Source: CAVUAN01 sp963739435 (GTDB lineage Bacteria > Acidobacteriota > Thermoanaerobaculia > UBA5066 > Gp7-AA6). From it: a DNA stretch of 64,000 nucleotides. Each line of letters begins with the position of its first letter. Position 1 is the first letter of the stretch. The notes below the pieces were generated by a model. The model had not been told where the DNA came from, did not search any database, and saw only the letters and a program-made list of their open reading frames with translations. Where the stretch lies: contig CAVUAN010000006.1 of NCBI GenBank assembly GCA_963739435.1, positions 310,001-374,000 of the forward strand, written 5' to 3'. Positions 28,215 to 40,442 of the stretch are shown here, in pieces. The position numbers and the translations under genes were made by a program.

Positions 28215-28978
28215 GCCTCTTCTCCCCGAAGGCGAACGCCGCTGAAGACGGTAACCGCGGATCCGTCAGCGAGGAAGGCCGAGGCAGGCGCGTGATTCAA
28301 GAACGGTACGAACTCAGGCCCGTAGAGACTGGCCACATCACAGTTCAGGCTGGCTTTTCTGGTCGACCACGTCCGCCAGCGAGGATGATCGACTCGGTAT
28401 TCGAACGTCGGCCGGCCCGGCCCGCCCGCACAGCCCCAGTAGTGTTCGGTAATGAAAGCCTCAGGGCTCCCTTCCTCGATGGGATTGCTCTCGCCATCAA
28501 CGGCAACCTCGAGTCCGCATTGCCTGCCTCGAAACACCCAGGTGTAAGAAACGCGGCTGACAGCTTCCGGGCTCCCCTCGTGATGGTCCACACGGTGTCC
28601 CATTCGCATCGCGACATAATTCTCGCCGTAAAGAGCCCGGGCCGATGCGGCGATCGCCCAACGCGGAACAATCTCTTTCACGAAGACGACGGCTCGCCGC
28701 CACCCCTCTCGGCTCTTGCGCCGCACGTAGAAGCGCAAGTTCACCTCCTCAAAATTCCGGTGGAAGGGTATCGCCATCCCGTGCACGCGGGTGTTCAAGA
28801 ACATGAACCCCACAACACTTACGAGAGTCCTTCCGTCCCAGTCGTCCAGTTCAGTCCCGGCTGGCACCCGAGGCAGCAGCACCGCCGGATCCACCGAATA
28901 GTTCAGCATCGCGAGGTAACGCCATTCGGCCGTCAGAAACGGCGAGCCCGAACTAACCGTTTCCTTTCGAAGCGTCAC
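28211..28978 (-). CDS. DUF2071 (YqjF-like) protein
   Basis: About 255 residues from GTG 28978. SPFLTAEWRYLAMLNYSVDPAVLLPRVPAGTELDDWDGRTLVSVVGFMF is the family's N-terminal signature; it continues with HRNFEEVNLRFYVRR, VVFVKEIVPRWAIAASARALYGENYVAMRM and a C-terminal FLADGSAVTVFSGVRL. These acetoacetate-decarboxylase-like-fold proteins have no established function in most bacteria. GTG 28978 overlaps the stop of the upstream FGE-fold gene (28975); the stop overlaps the DCC gene, so all three are translationally coupled. An in-frame extension upstream runs over the FGE gene and is rejected. Confidence 0.85.
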   Translation of the reverse strand: MTLRKETVSSGSPFLTAEWRYLAMLNYSVDPAVLLPRVPAGTELDDWDGRTLVSVVGFMFLNTRVHGMAIPFHRNFEEVNLRFYVRRKSREGWRRAVVFVKEIVPRWAIAASARALYGENYVAMRMGHRVDHHEGSPEAVSRVSYTWVFRGRQCGLEVAVDGESNPIEEGSPEAFITEHYWGCAGGPGRPTFEYRVDHPRWRTWSTRKASLNCDVASLYGPEFVPFLNHAPASAFLADGSAVTVFSGVRLRGEEA

Positions 28979-29634
28979 CTCTCGGGCCCTCCCATACTCG
29001 CAGAGGGTTCGGCCTCGCGCAGGACGCGGAAGCCGTAGTCGGAATAGCGGTAGTCGGGGGGCAGGCTGGTCCTGGCTGAAGGTGCTGACCAGCGGATCTC
29101 GTGGCGCCACGAGCCTCCGCGGCTGGAGCGCCGCCGCGGCGCCGGCGCTTCGACCGCGCCCGCCGGCTTATCGGGCAGGCGCCAGTTGAGGCACCACTCG
29201 TGGACAATCGTGCCCATGTCGAAGAGGCCGTAGCCGTTCGGCGTCCCGCGGCCAACTTCCCAGGGCCCCTGGAGGGGGCCCGGCCCCTCAGGAACTTCGC
29301 CGGCCGGGATGACCTCTCCCCAGGCCGTGCGCGGCGCGACGAGCCCTCCGCACGCGGCAAACTCCCATTCCTCCTCCGAAGGCAGGCGCCAGCGTCCGGA
29401 GGCCGACTCGGAAAGCCAGGCGCAGAATGCCGCCGCGTCGTCCCAGGTCACGCCGACAACCGGCTGGAGAGCGGCAGAAAAATTCGGGTCCCTCCACCAC
29501 GGCGGCGCCGCGGCGCGGCCGCCCGCGACAAAGGGCGCGTACTCGCTATTGGTCACTGGCGTCCGGCCGAGCCGGAAGGGGGCGCCGCCGAGGATGGGCG
29601 TCACCGGAATCGCAACCGTCTCGGGCACGGGCAC
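28975..29634 (-). CDS. Formylglycine-generating-enzyme-fold (SUMF1/FGE-sulfatase domain) protein
   Basis: A 219-residue, single-domain member of the FGE-sulfatase family. PFRLGRTPVTNSEYAPFVAGG, PVVGVTWDDAAAFCAWLSES, GRWRLPSEEEWEFAACGG, NGYGLFDMGTIVHEWCLNWR and SSRGGSWRHEIRW are all family landmarks. The domain is shorter than in authentic FGE (about 300 residues), and the C-terminal cysteine pair that activates sulfatases in true FGE is not evident (R-F-Tx-C-type segment absent). A non-FGE role, such as an EgtB- or carbohydrate-binding-like function, is equally possible. It begins at GTG 29634, heads the operon with DUF2071 and DCC, and is divergent from the molybdenum hydroxylase genes. Confidence 0.85.
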   Translation of the reverse strand: MPVPETVAIPVTPILGGAPFRLGRTPVTNSEYAPFVAGGRAAAPPWWRDPNFSAALQPVVGVTWDDAAAFCAWLSESASGRWRLPSEEEWEFAACGGLVAPRTAWGEVIPAGEVPEGPGPLQGPWEVGRGTPNGYGLFDMGTIVHEWCLNWRLPDKPAGAVEAPAPRRRSSRGGSWRHEIRWSAPSARTSLPPDYRYSDYGFRVLREAEPSASMGGPER

Positions 29635-29668
29635 GGCGCGATCCTACGCGAGCCGGAGGCTCCCCTCC

Positions 29669-29674
29669 TATAAT
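29669..29674 (+). promoter_or_regulatory. Candidate -10 box of the molybdenum hydroxylase operon
   Basis: Perfect TATAAT, 30 bases before the ATG at 29705, in the 70-bp gap between divergent operons. A matching -35 hexamer is not apparent (ACGCGA at the 17-bp spacing), so an activator or an alternative sigma factor may be needed. Confidence 0.4.
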
Positions 29675-30176
29675 GCGGACCATCGTCCTGGCCCGGAGGC
29701 GCGGATGGGTGCGCTCAATCTCAACGTCAACGGCACGAAGCGCTCGGTCGAGGCGCCGGCGGACGAGAGCCTCCTCGTTGTCCTGCGCGATCGGCTCGGG
29801 CTGACGGGCACCAAGTACGGCTGCGGCGAGGGGCAGTGCGGCGCGTGCACGGTGCTTCTCGACGGCCGCGCCGTGCGCTCGTGCCGCACGACGCTGGCCG
29901 AATCCTCGGGCAAGAGAATCACGACGATCGAGGGGCTGGAACAAGGCGGCCGGCTCCACCCCGTGCAGGCCGCGTTTCTCGAGGCCGAAGCGTTCCAGTG
30001 CGGATTCTGCACGTCGGGGATGATCGTTGCGGCGGCCGCCCTGCTCGACAGAAATCCGAACGCCCGGGACGAGGACATCGTGGCTTCTCTGACCGGCAAC
30101 ATCTGCCGCTGCGGAACGTATCCGCGGATTCTCCTGGCGGTCGGCAGGCGGCTCGAGCCGCGCGCAAGGAGAAGAC

Positions 30177-32327
<2,151 letters not shown>

Positions 32328-32330
32328 ACC

Positions 32331-32347
32331 GGCCGGCTTCGCCGGCC
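32331..32347. terminator. Perfect hairpin GGCCGGC-TTC-GCCGGCC
   Basis: A 7-bp perfect stem with a three-base loop immediately after the hydroxylase large-subunit stop and 35 bp before the 3' end of the convergent TPR gene. It lacks a strong T-run, so it may be a weak or bidirectional terminator. Confidence 0.4.
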
Positions 32348-32382
32348 AATCAAACTTTCTCAGACCGGAGCCCCCGGAGCCT

Positions 32383-34271
32383 TCAAGGGCTCAGGGCCCG
32401 GTAGGGGCGGCCGGCGCGGTAGAAGGCCAGACGCTCAGCTATGACGCGCGAGAGGCTTTTCTGTCCGGCGGCGTCGGCCAGGCGAATGGCGCGCTCGGCT
32501 GTCGCGACGGCCTCGGCGTAACGGCCAACCTGAGCCTGCGCGGCGGCCAGAAGGTCGAGCGAGTTGGGATCGCTGTTGCCGCCCTGGCGAGCGAGCTCCC
32601 GGGCGAGCCCGAGCGCTTCCTGCCCTTCGGAGGGTGACGCATCGGAAGCCGTCGCGAGGATTGCGACGAGAAGCGTGGCCGCAGGCTCGAAGCCGGGCGA
32701 GAGACGGAGCGCGGCGCGCAGCTCGTCTTTCGCCTCCGACCGGCGTCCGGATGCCACGAGGGTCCGCGCCCGCTCGTAGCGCAGGGGCGCGGAATCGGGC
32801 GCCGCCTCCCTCGCGAGCATTTCCCGAGCCGCCTCGAGCGCCCTCATCGCCTCGGCCGAGTCGGGATGCTGGCGCAGCGCCGTTTCGAGGCAGGTCACGG
32901 CCTCCGCCGGCTGATTGGCCCGCACCAGCGCCGATCCCAGCGCGAGCTGCCCGTACCAGTAGCCGGGCTCGATCGCCACGGCCCGCCGGAAGTGTCCGAT
33001 CGCATCCTGGAGCTCCCCGCGCCGCACCTGCTCGATTCCGAGGTTGATGTGGAGGATGTGATTGCGTTCCGTAACCTCGAGCCCATGGGCAAAGAGCGTT
33101 GGCGAGTCTTTCCAGTAGCCGATCTGGCGCCACGTCAGAAAGGACAGGACGCCGAGTGCGGCAGCGGCCGTGATTCCCAGCAGCCATTGCGGCGCGCCGA
33201 AACGGCGCCACAGATCCGAGACTCCCCACACGACGGCCAGGGCCAGCCCGAGAGATGGAAGATACGTGTAGCGGTCGGCCCGGGCCTGCCAGCCGACCTG
33301 CACGAGGCCGATCACGGGCACGAGCGCTCCCAGAAACCAGAACCAGCCGACGGCAAGATACGGAAGGGACCGAGCGAAGCGGATTGCGGCGATCGAGACC
33401 GCGAGCAGAAGTGCCGCAGCCGCAATGGCGTCGAGGCTCGTGTTTCCCGAATGCGGATAGAGCACCGCAAGCGAAACCGGCACGAACGTTTGCCGGATGT
33501 AGGCGAGGTACGCGAGCGGCGCATTCGAAAGCCGCGCCGCCAGAGGAAGCGAGGCATCCGCGATCGCGCCGCCGGAGCCCTGAGCCCACATCGTGACGGC
33601 GCACGAGACGGCCGAGAGGGCCAGAAACGGAACTTCTCGATCAGCGAGGCGCGGCCACCCGGCGCGCTCCCCTCTCTCGAGCGGCCAGATAGTCGAGCAG
33701 CAGGAGAAGAAACGGAAGCGTGACGAGCATCGGCTTGGACAGCAGTCCCAGGGCGAAGAACGCCAGGGCCGCCGCGTAGGCGCTCCGTCTCCCGCTCCGG
33801 ACGTAACGGACGTACGCGAGCATCGCCAGCAACCCGAAGAGCGCGCACAGGACGTCCTTGCGTTCGGCCACCCAGGCGACCGACTCGACCCGCAGCGGGT
33901 GAACCGCAAAAAGCGCCGCCACCATCGCGCTCGCCGGCACGCGCCCCGTCATCTTCGCAGAAGAGCAGGAGGACGAGCAGGGCGTTGATGGCGTGGATCA
34001 GGATGTTCGTCAGGTGATGCCCGAAAGGCTCGAGGCCGTAGAGCTCCACATCCGCCATGTGCGACATCCAGGTCAGGGGATGCCAGTTCGCCTCGCGCGT
34101 CGTCGTGAATGCCCATCTGATTCCGGCCCACGAGAGACCGGCGCGGACTTCGGGATTTGCCGTGACGTAGGGCTCATCGTCGAGCGACACGAAACCGTTG
34201 TGCAGCGCCCGCGATTGAACCGCCAGCGCCAGCACGGCGAGCAGGGCGCCAGCGAGCAGGAGACCCTTCAC
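32383..34271 (-). CDS. Polytopic membrane protein with C-terminal TPR repeats (TMTC/O-mannosyltransferase-like), two frameshifts
   Basis: About 628 residues. The N-terminal half has 9-10 helices and carries the family signature DDEPYVTANPEV..WAFTTTREANWHPLTWMSHMADVELYG..HHLTNILIHAINALLVLLLF, found in proteins with a GT-C-type fold and TPR domain (TMTC-like). The C-terminal half is made of at least five TPR units (LGIEQVRRGELQDAIGHFRRAV, LGSALVRANQPAEAVTCLE, ARTLVASGRRSEAKDELRAAL). It starts at GTG 34271, overlapping the YCF48-like gene's stop (GTGA). Breaks lie near 33955 and 33655. A sugar-transfer role at the membrane is a family inference. Confidence 0.8.
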
Positions 34272-36359
34272 GGGCGGGGCGTCACGACTCCGGTGCGGCG
34301 GCCGGCCGGGGCAGCATGAACCGCCTGGCGATCCGTCACGAGCGTGAGCTCGGCGACCCCGCCGCCTCGTGTTGCGGCGTGGAGGGTCTTTCCCGCGCCG
34401 CCGATCGCGAGCGCACTCACGGGGACCGGCGTGAAACCGGTCCCGAGAGCCTCCCACGTCTGGCCGCCGTCCAGGCTCCGGAAGACGCTGCCCACCCCGA
34501 GGAAGCTTCCGGGCGCGGTCCCCGCATAGAGGGTCGACGCGTTCAATGGGTCGAGAACGAGCGCCTGGACGGACTCGCCATTGCCGACCGCGGCGACCTG
34601 CCAGGTCTTCCCGGCGTCCGACGAGCGGCAGACGCCGGTCGTGCCTCCGAGATACCAGTTCGAGCCGGACGCGTCGAAGAGAAACGCGTTGGTTGCCGCC
34701 GCAGCTTCCGTCCGGACTGACGATCGACCAGGTCTTGCCGGCATCCAGGCTCTGGAAGTAGCCGAAGACTCCGTAGCTGCCCGCGACGACCTGCGAAGGC
34801 TTCGAGGGATTCACGGTGATGAAGTCGACCGAGTACCCCGAGGCATCCAGGCTCGTTTGCGCCCAGGTCGTGCCGCCGTCTGAGGACTTGAAGACCCGCT
34901 CGGAGTTCGAGCCGCTGTAGGGATGAGCCGTCCCGGCGTAGAGAACCGAAGGCGCCGTCGGATCGACCGAGATCGAAGAGATGTACGAGTCGGTCAAGGC
35001 CGTGATCGCGTTCCAGCTCGCGCCGCCATTGGTGCTCTTGAGAAGACCTCCACCGAGAGTGCCGGCAAAAACCGCCCCGGAGCCTCCCGGCACGAGAGCC
35101 AGCGCCGAAACGGAATTGATGGGCATCCCGGTGTTCGACGCCTGCCAGCTCGCTCCGCCGTCGCTGCTCTTGGAGACGCCGTCCGAAGTCCCTGCGTAGA
35201 GCGTGTCGGGCGCTGCCGGATCGAGCACCAGGGCCGAAACGACGCTCGAATCGAGCCCGGCGTTGGTCTGCGCCCAGGTGTGCGCGCCATCCAGGCTCTC
35301 CGAAACGCCGCCGCCCAGGGTGCCCGCGTAGAGCGTCGAGATCGAGCTGGAACTGGCCGTGAGCGCCAGCGAGTAGACGAACGTGTTCCGGATCCCGCTC
35401 GAGGCCGCCGCCCAGATGCCCGCTCCGTTCATGCTTTGAAAGAGGCCGTTGCCGTAGCTGCCGGCGTAAACAGTCGAGGGGCGCGCCGGGTCGACCGACA
35501 GCGCGACGATCAAGGGCGAGTATTTCCCCGAGGAATCCTGAAGCACCGGGAGCCCCGTGTTGACCACGCTCCAGTGCGCTCCGCCATCCGTGCTCTTGAG
35601 GATCCCCGACCCGCCGGCGTTGCCGCCGTAGACGGTCTGTGGAGTGGCCGGATCGATCGCGAGAGCAAAGAGCGGCGTGCTCGTGCCGAATGTGCCCCAG
35701 TTGTTTCCGCCGTCCAGGCTCTTCAAGAGCCCCAGGCTGCTGCCCGCGTAGACCGTGGCCGGGTTGGACGGGTCGTACCGGAACGACAGGACCTGCAGGC
35801 TGACGTTGCTGCCGCCAAAGGTCGCCGGCAGCCAGGTCGATCCCCCGTCGGTGCTCTTGAAGATCTCGCTGTTGATCGTGCCCGCGATCAAGGTCGAGGG
35901 ATTGCTCGGATCGATCGCCAGGGCCGCGACGTCCAGCGGAGAAACCCCGAGGAGCGGGTCTACGAGGCCATCATTGATGTCGATCCAGCTGGCGCCGCCG
36001 TCGGTGCTCTTGAAGATGCCGACGCTGAAGACGCCGGAAGGAGTGAGCGTGCCGGCGTAAAGCGTGCTCGGCGTCGAGGGGTCGACCGCGATTGTCTGGA
36101 CCCGCGCGGCCGGTATGCCGGCGCCGGCGAACCTCCAATTGGCGCCCCCGTCATCGCTCCGGAAAACGCCGGCGCTGGTTCCCGCGTAGAGAGTCGAGCT
36201 GTGGGATGGATCGGCGACGAGGCAATACACGTTGCCTCCGGGTGGCCCGGAAACCGACCACACGCCCGTTTGCGCCCGCACGGACGCGGCAGCGCAGAGG
36301 AGGCCGCACGCCGCCAGGCAAAAGCCCCGGACACCGCTCCGACGGACCAATCCACGCAT
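34268..36359 (-). CDS. Secreted BNR/YCF48-like beta-propeller protein, one frameshift
   Basis: About 695 residues with a signal peptide (CLAACGLLCAAASVRAQ). It is built from roughly 12 units of the pattern D(P)S..TLYAGTxxGVFKSTDGGxxW, the Asp-box or BNR blade seen in sialidase-like and photosystem assembly (YCF48) propellers, for example STLYAGTSAGVFRSDDGGANW and STVYAGSYGNGLFQSMNGAG. No catalytic residues of a sialidase are evident. The break near 34715 joins DGSCGGNQ-type to ATNAFLFDASGSNWYLGG. A TAGAGT hexamer (36373-36368) ends 8 bases before the ATG, with no ribosome-binding site. Function: binding or assembly at the cell surface is likely; a substrate is not identifiable. Confidence 0.82.
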
Positions 36360-36413
36360 CTTCGATCACTCTAACGCTGCCAGGGCGGGTTCGATTTCAG
36401 CCTGCTACGGCTT

Positions 36414-38024
36414 CTATGGGCTCGATCCCGATGCGCGTTCGGGGGCTGTCAAGAAAAGCTCGATCAGCTGAGCGCTCTCGCGGCGACCGAAGAGCCGGGC
36501 GTTCAATGCATCGAACCGCCCGTCACCGCGCAGAGCGAGGGCGAGCGGGCCGCCGCGAGCCGCGACGATGAGCGCGCCGCTCAATCGAGCCCAGGCGTCG
36601 GGTTCGGGTTTCGGATAATCCCCATAGAAGGGCTGATCGAGGAAGTAGGCGAGGTAGAGGCCCGCCATCCCGCCCTCGATGTCTCCGCTTCCAGCGATCG
36701 GCCGGGAGAGGTGAGACGTCCGGATTCGCGCGGCCGCTTCTCGAGCCGCCAGGACGGCGGGATTCTCGCGTCCGGCCAGGGCCCCCAGAACGGCGGGACG
36801 GATCGGCAGGGCAAAGGATGCGACGACGAGAAGCAGCGCCGCCGCCGACACCCAGCCTCGGGTCTTCCTGGGATCGGGCGCAACGGGCATCGCCAAAGCC
36901 GCGGCGCCGAGCAGGAGGAAGGGATACGCGATCCAGAAGTAACGCGGATCGCGGGCGTAGACCGGAACGTAGACGGCGGCGACGAGCCACGGCACGACGG
37001 AAACCCGACTCGGCCGCCATCGGCGCACCGGGGAGGCGGCGAGGGCGAGAACGAGCGCGGCGCTCGCCCAGAATCCGAGCTGCCACCGATCGGCGTCCCG
37101 GAAGACACGAAAGATGGCCTTCCGGTTTTCCGAGATCAGCCCCAGCTGGTAGTCCGCGTAAGCGCGGCTTTCGAAGGGAGACCAGTCGCGAAAGGGAAGG
37201 GTTGAGGCGTCCTCTCCCCACGTCAGCCGCCCCGGCTCGGGCGCGCGGAATCCGAGCAGGATCGGGTTGCGGCGGTCGACGTCGCCGGGGCCCACGATGG
37301 CGTGGGCCATCCGCGCGCTCGTTGCAATGGTGAACTGGCCATACCGGGCCGTCAGGATCAGGACCCACGGCGCAATCGAGAGAGCGGCAACGCCGAGAGT
37401 CACACCGAGAGCCCGCGTGAGAGCCGGCCGCTCGCCGTCCCCGGACCACAACCGCAAGACGGCGACGGAAACCAGGAGGAGAAGGCCGAGGGGCAAAGCG
37501 ACGGCCTTCGTGTAGTAGGCGAGAGCCAGGAAAAAGCCGGCCGCCGCCTGGAGGCCACGGCGCTGCGGCCAGGCGCGCCCTGCGACCAGGCCGAAAACGA
37601 AGAGGAGAAGCCCATCCTCGAGCAGGTCGGGCGTGATCTGGTCGACCGACCAGGGCACGACAGCAAGACCCGCCAGGACCGCGACAGCGACCCGGACTGC
37701 CGGCGGAACCTCGAGGGCGTGAGCCACGAAAACCGAGCCCGCCAGGAAGAGGGCGCCCGAGAGCGCCAGGGCGATCCGCGCGGCTACAAGCGGCTCGATG
37801 CCGACGGCGAGGAAAGGAGAAATGAGGCAGGGCAGCAGCGGGAAGAAGGCCCCGGAAACCGCCAGGGAGAAGCGCCCCTCGACGATGTACCGCGCCAGGC
37901 GCAGGTACACCACGGCGTCGGGATTGAGCTGACCCGCGTTGCGCGCGGCGGCGGCGGCGAGCAAGGCCGCGATCGCGAGGCCCACGGCGCCAATGGCCGC
38001 GAGCACCGCGATCTTGCCTTTCAT
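36414..38024 (-). CDS. GT-C-type polytopic membrane glycosyltransferase-like protein (GT83/ArnT-like)
   Basis: A 536-residue integral membrane protein with about 12 helices. The first large loop after helix 1 begins QLNPDAVVYLRLARYIVEGRFSL, where a DxxxY-type acidic site of polyprenol-linked sugar transferases (PMT, ArnT, GT83) is expected; the C-terminal third (residues 430-536) is soluble. It sits directly downstream of ada (12-bp gap) and 54 bp upstream of the propeller gene. Together with the TMTC-like gene and the DUF2142 gene at 47.9 kb it suggests membrane-based glycosylation, but the exact sugar and acceptor are unknown. TAGGCT at 38039-38034 may be its -10. Confidence 0.75.
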   Translation of the reverse strand: MKGKIAVLAAIGAVGLAIAALLAAAAARNAGQLNPDAVVYLRLARYIVEGRFSLAVSGAFFPLLPCLISPFLAVGIEPLVAARIALALSGALFLAGSVFVAHALEVPPAVRVAVAVLAGLAVVPWSVDQITPDLLEDGLLLFVFGLVAGRAWPQRRGLQAAAGFFLALAYYTKAVALPLGLLLLVSVAVLRLWSGDGERPALTRALGVTLGVAALSIAPWVLILTARYGQFTIATSARMAHAIVGPGDVDRRNPILLGFRAPEPGRLTWGEDASTLPFRDWSPFESRAYADYQLGLISENRKAIFRVFRDADRWQLGFWASAALVLALAASPVRRWRPSRVSVVPWLVAAVYVPVYARDPRYFWIAYPFLLLGAAALAMPVAPDPRKTRGWVSAAALLLVVASFALPIRPAVLGALAGRENPAVLAAREAAARIRTSHLSRPIAGSGDIEGGMAGLYLAYFLDQPFYGDYPKPEPDAWARLSGALIVAARGGPLALALRGDGRFDALNARLFGRRESAQLIELFLTAPERASGSSP

Positions 38025-38036
38025 TTGGAAAGGAGC

Positions 38037-39100
38037 CTATCGCTTCAGAAAAAGATCCGCCTCGCCGCGCTCGAGGTCGAGAAGCCGCTGTTTGCGCCAG
38101 AGCCCGCCGCCGTAGCCGCCCAGCGTTCCCCCTGCGCCCACGACGCGGTGGCAGGGAATGACGATCGCGACACGGTTGCAGCCGTTGGCGTGCCCCACGG
38201 CCCGGGCTGCCCCGGCTTGCCGAGCTGCCGCGCCAGGTCCCGGTAGGTGCGGGTCTGCCCGTAGGGGATTTGAACGAGCGCGTCCCAGACACTCCTCTCG
38301 AAGGGGCTCCCCGGGCAGACGAGAGGCAACTCGAACCGCTGTCTCTTTCCGGCGAAATACTCCGCAAGCTGTGAGGTGAGATTCTCGAGGTGCGCGTTGA
38401 AACCCGGCACGATCGCGCACCGCAGCCGCCGCCGAAGCGTTTCGAACTGCGTTTCGAGCATGCGCCGGTCCGTGAACTCGAGAAGGCAAACGCCATCGCG
38501 CGTGGCGCCGGAGATGAGCGGCCCCATCGGACTCTCGACCCACGAGACGAGGACGCAATCCGAGTCGCGGCTTGCGCCCGGAGGCTTTCCGAACGTGCGG
38601 GTAAACGCTTCCCGAAACCCGCTGTGCGACTCGAAGCCCGTCCCGAGGGCGACCTCGTCGAGAGTCGCGCCGCGCTGGATCTGCTGGAGCGCGCCGCCGA
38701 GGCGTCGGGCCCGGCAGTAAGCGTGAAAGGTCATGCCGTAGGTCTTCAGGAAGTGGCGGCGCGCCCGGGCCGGTTCGATCCCGAGCGTCCGCAGATCTTG
38801 ATCGTGGAGACGCCTCGAGGGGTCCTTGTCGATCTTCGCCAGCAACAGCGCCGCCCAGTCGGGCGGAGCGCCATCGACAGCGAGCGGCCGGCAGCGCCGG
38901 CACGGCCGAAAGCCCGCAAAGAGAGCCTCGCGAGCGCTGGCGTAGTAGGAGACGTTCTCGGCCAGAGGTTTTCGCGCCGGACAGGACGGGCGGCAAAAGA
39001 TGCCGGTCGAGCGCACCGCGAGAAAAAACGCCCCGTCATAGGAGCCATCCCGCTCGCGCCAAGCGCGCTCCATCTCAGTCTGTTTCGGAAGTGCGTTCAT
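38037..39100 (-). CDS. ada: Ada: bifunctional O6-methylguanine-DNA methyltransferase and AraC-type activator, one frameshift
   Basis: About 354 residues in three parts. The N-terminal zinc/methyl-phosphotriester domain has Cys36, Cys40, Cys67 and Cys70 (FCRPSCPAR..FRPCRRC), the canonical Ada tetrad. The middle AraC-like helix-turn-helix is YGMTFHAYCRARRLGGALQQI..SGFREAFTRTFGK. The C-terminal alkyltransferase has the active-site PCHRVVGAGG; this segment is read in another frame after the break near 38215 (LGKPGQ / ANGCNRVAIVIPCHRV). ATG 39100 is preferred to a TTG- or GTG-type start at 39127. Repairs alkylated guanine and, when methylated, activates its own regulon. It is unexpectedly followed on the same strand by a surface-glycosylation gene. 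Confidence 0.93.
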
Positions 39101-39179
39101 GATGTCTAACCTCTGACAGACGGCCAAGCGCCGTCCACCGCGAATTGAACACCGATTCGGGCGAAAGGGTTGCCCGATC

Positions 39180-40442
39180 TCAGGCGATCTCGGCTGCCGG
39201 GGCTTCCTCGTCCCGCACGTGCTTGGGCTTGCCGAGGACGCCCTCCCAACGGGCGACGACGACCGAGGCGACGCAATTGCCCATGACGTTGATCGAGGTG
39301 CGGGCCATGTCCATCAGCTCGTCGACCGCCAGGATCATGGCCACGCCCGCCTCGCCCGGCAGGTTGAAGGCCGCGCAGCCGGCCGCGATGATGACGAGCG
39401 AGGCCCGCGGCACGCCTGCCACACCCTTGGAGGTCAGCATGAAGGTCAGCATCATCAGGAGCTGTGTCGGGAGAGACATGTGGATGCCGGCCGCCTGGGC
39501 AATCGTCAGCGATGCGAGCGAGATGTAGAGCGTCGAGCCGTCCAGGTTGAAGGAGTATCCGGCGGGGATGACGAACCCGGCGACGGACTTGGGCACGCCG
39601 TACTCGACCATTTTTTCGAGGGCGCGCGGCAGCGCCGCCTCGGAGGACGCCGTCGAAAAGGCGAGCAGGGCCGGCTCCCGGATCATCCGGAAAAAGTCCC
39701 GGATGGGAGCCCTCACGAGAAGCAGCGCCGGGATGAGCACGAGCCCGACGAAGAGCAGCAGCGCTCCGTAGAGCGACCCGACCAGCTTGGCGTAGGAACC
39801 GAGCACGGAGAGGCCGTGGTGCGACACCGCGCCCGCCATCGCTCCGAAGACGCCGAGCGGGGTCAACGCCATGACGTAGTCCGTGAGCTGGAACATGACC
39901 GAGACAAACGAGTCCATGGCGTTCAAGAACGGCCCGGATTTCTCCCGCACGTGAGCGGCCGCGACGCCAGCCAGCGTGGCGAAGACGACGACCTGGAGAA
40001 CGTCCTGCCTCGCCATCGCATCGATGAGGCTCGAGGGAAAGAGGTGGAGCAGCGTCTCGGCGACCGTCTGGGGCTTGGCGAGGACCTCGCCGGAGGGCGG
40101 CAGGTGCAGGCCCTCCCCCGGCTTCACGAGATGCGCGATCGTCAGCCCGAGCACGAGCGCCAGGGTCGTCGCCACCTCGAAGTAGACGAGCGCTTTGAGG
40201 CCCATCCGGCCGACGAGCTTGACGTCGCCCGTCTTCCCGATGCCGACGACGATCGTCGAGAAGATCAGCGGGACGATCAGCATCTTGATGAGATTGATGA
40301 AGGCCTTGGACAGGAACCGGAAGGCCGCGTAGGCGTCGGGATGGGTCTCGGAGGGAAGGAGCCAGCCCGCGAGGACGCCGAGGACGATCGAATAGAAGAT
40401 GAGGGCCGTGCCCGAGAGCCAGCGCGGGCGGCTGCGAGTCAC
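39180..40442 (-). CDS. Dicarboxylate/amino-acid:cation symporter (DAACS)
   Basis: A 420-residue GltP/DctA-type transporter with eight helices and two hairpins. Landmarks: FINLIKMLIVPLIFSTIVVGI, LGVFGAMAGAVSHHG, AFSTASSEAALPRALEKMVEYGVPKSVAGFVIPAGYSFNLDGSTLYISLASLTIAQAAG (serine-rich HP1 loop and NLDGS), and NVMGNCVASVVVARWEG. It starts at GTG 40442, which overlaps the stop of the proline iminopeptidase gene by four bases, so transporter and peptidase are made together. Glutamate, aspartate or C4-dicarboxylates are typical ligands; which one applies here cannot be told. Confidence 0.93.
   Translation of the reverse strand: MTRSRPRWLSGTALIFYSIVLGVLAGWLLPSETHPDAYAAFRFLSKAFINLIKMLIVPLIFSTIVVGIGKTGDVKLVGRMGLKALVYFEVATTLALVLGLTIAHLVKPGEGLHLPPSGEVLAKPQTVAETLLHLFPSSLIDAMARQDVLQVVVFATLAGVAAAHVREKSGPFLNAMDSFVSVMFQLTDYVMALTPLGVFGAMAGAVSHHGLSVLGSYAKLVGSLYGALLLFVGLVLIPALLLVRAPIRDFFRMIREPALLAFSTASSEAALPRALEKMVEYGVPKSVAGFVIPAGYSFNLDGSTLYISLASLTIAQAAGIHMSLPTQLLMMLTFMLTSKGVAGVPRASLVIIAAGCAAFNLPGEAGVAMILAVDELMDMARTSINVMGNCVASVVVARWEGVLGKPKHVRDEEAPAAEIA

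Noticed and set aside
28975..29634. Authentic sulfatase-maturing FGE
   Set aside because: Too short, no visible C-terminal cysteine pair, and the only sulfatase-fold protein seen lacks a Cys/Ser site.
34923..36374. A 483-codon plus frame with repeated blocks
   Set aside because: Antisense of the propeller repeats; repetition is inherited from the real gene.
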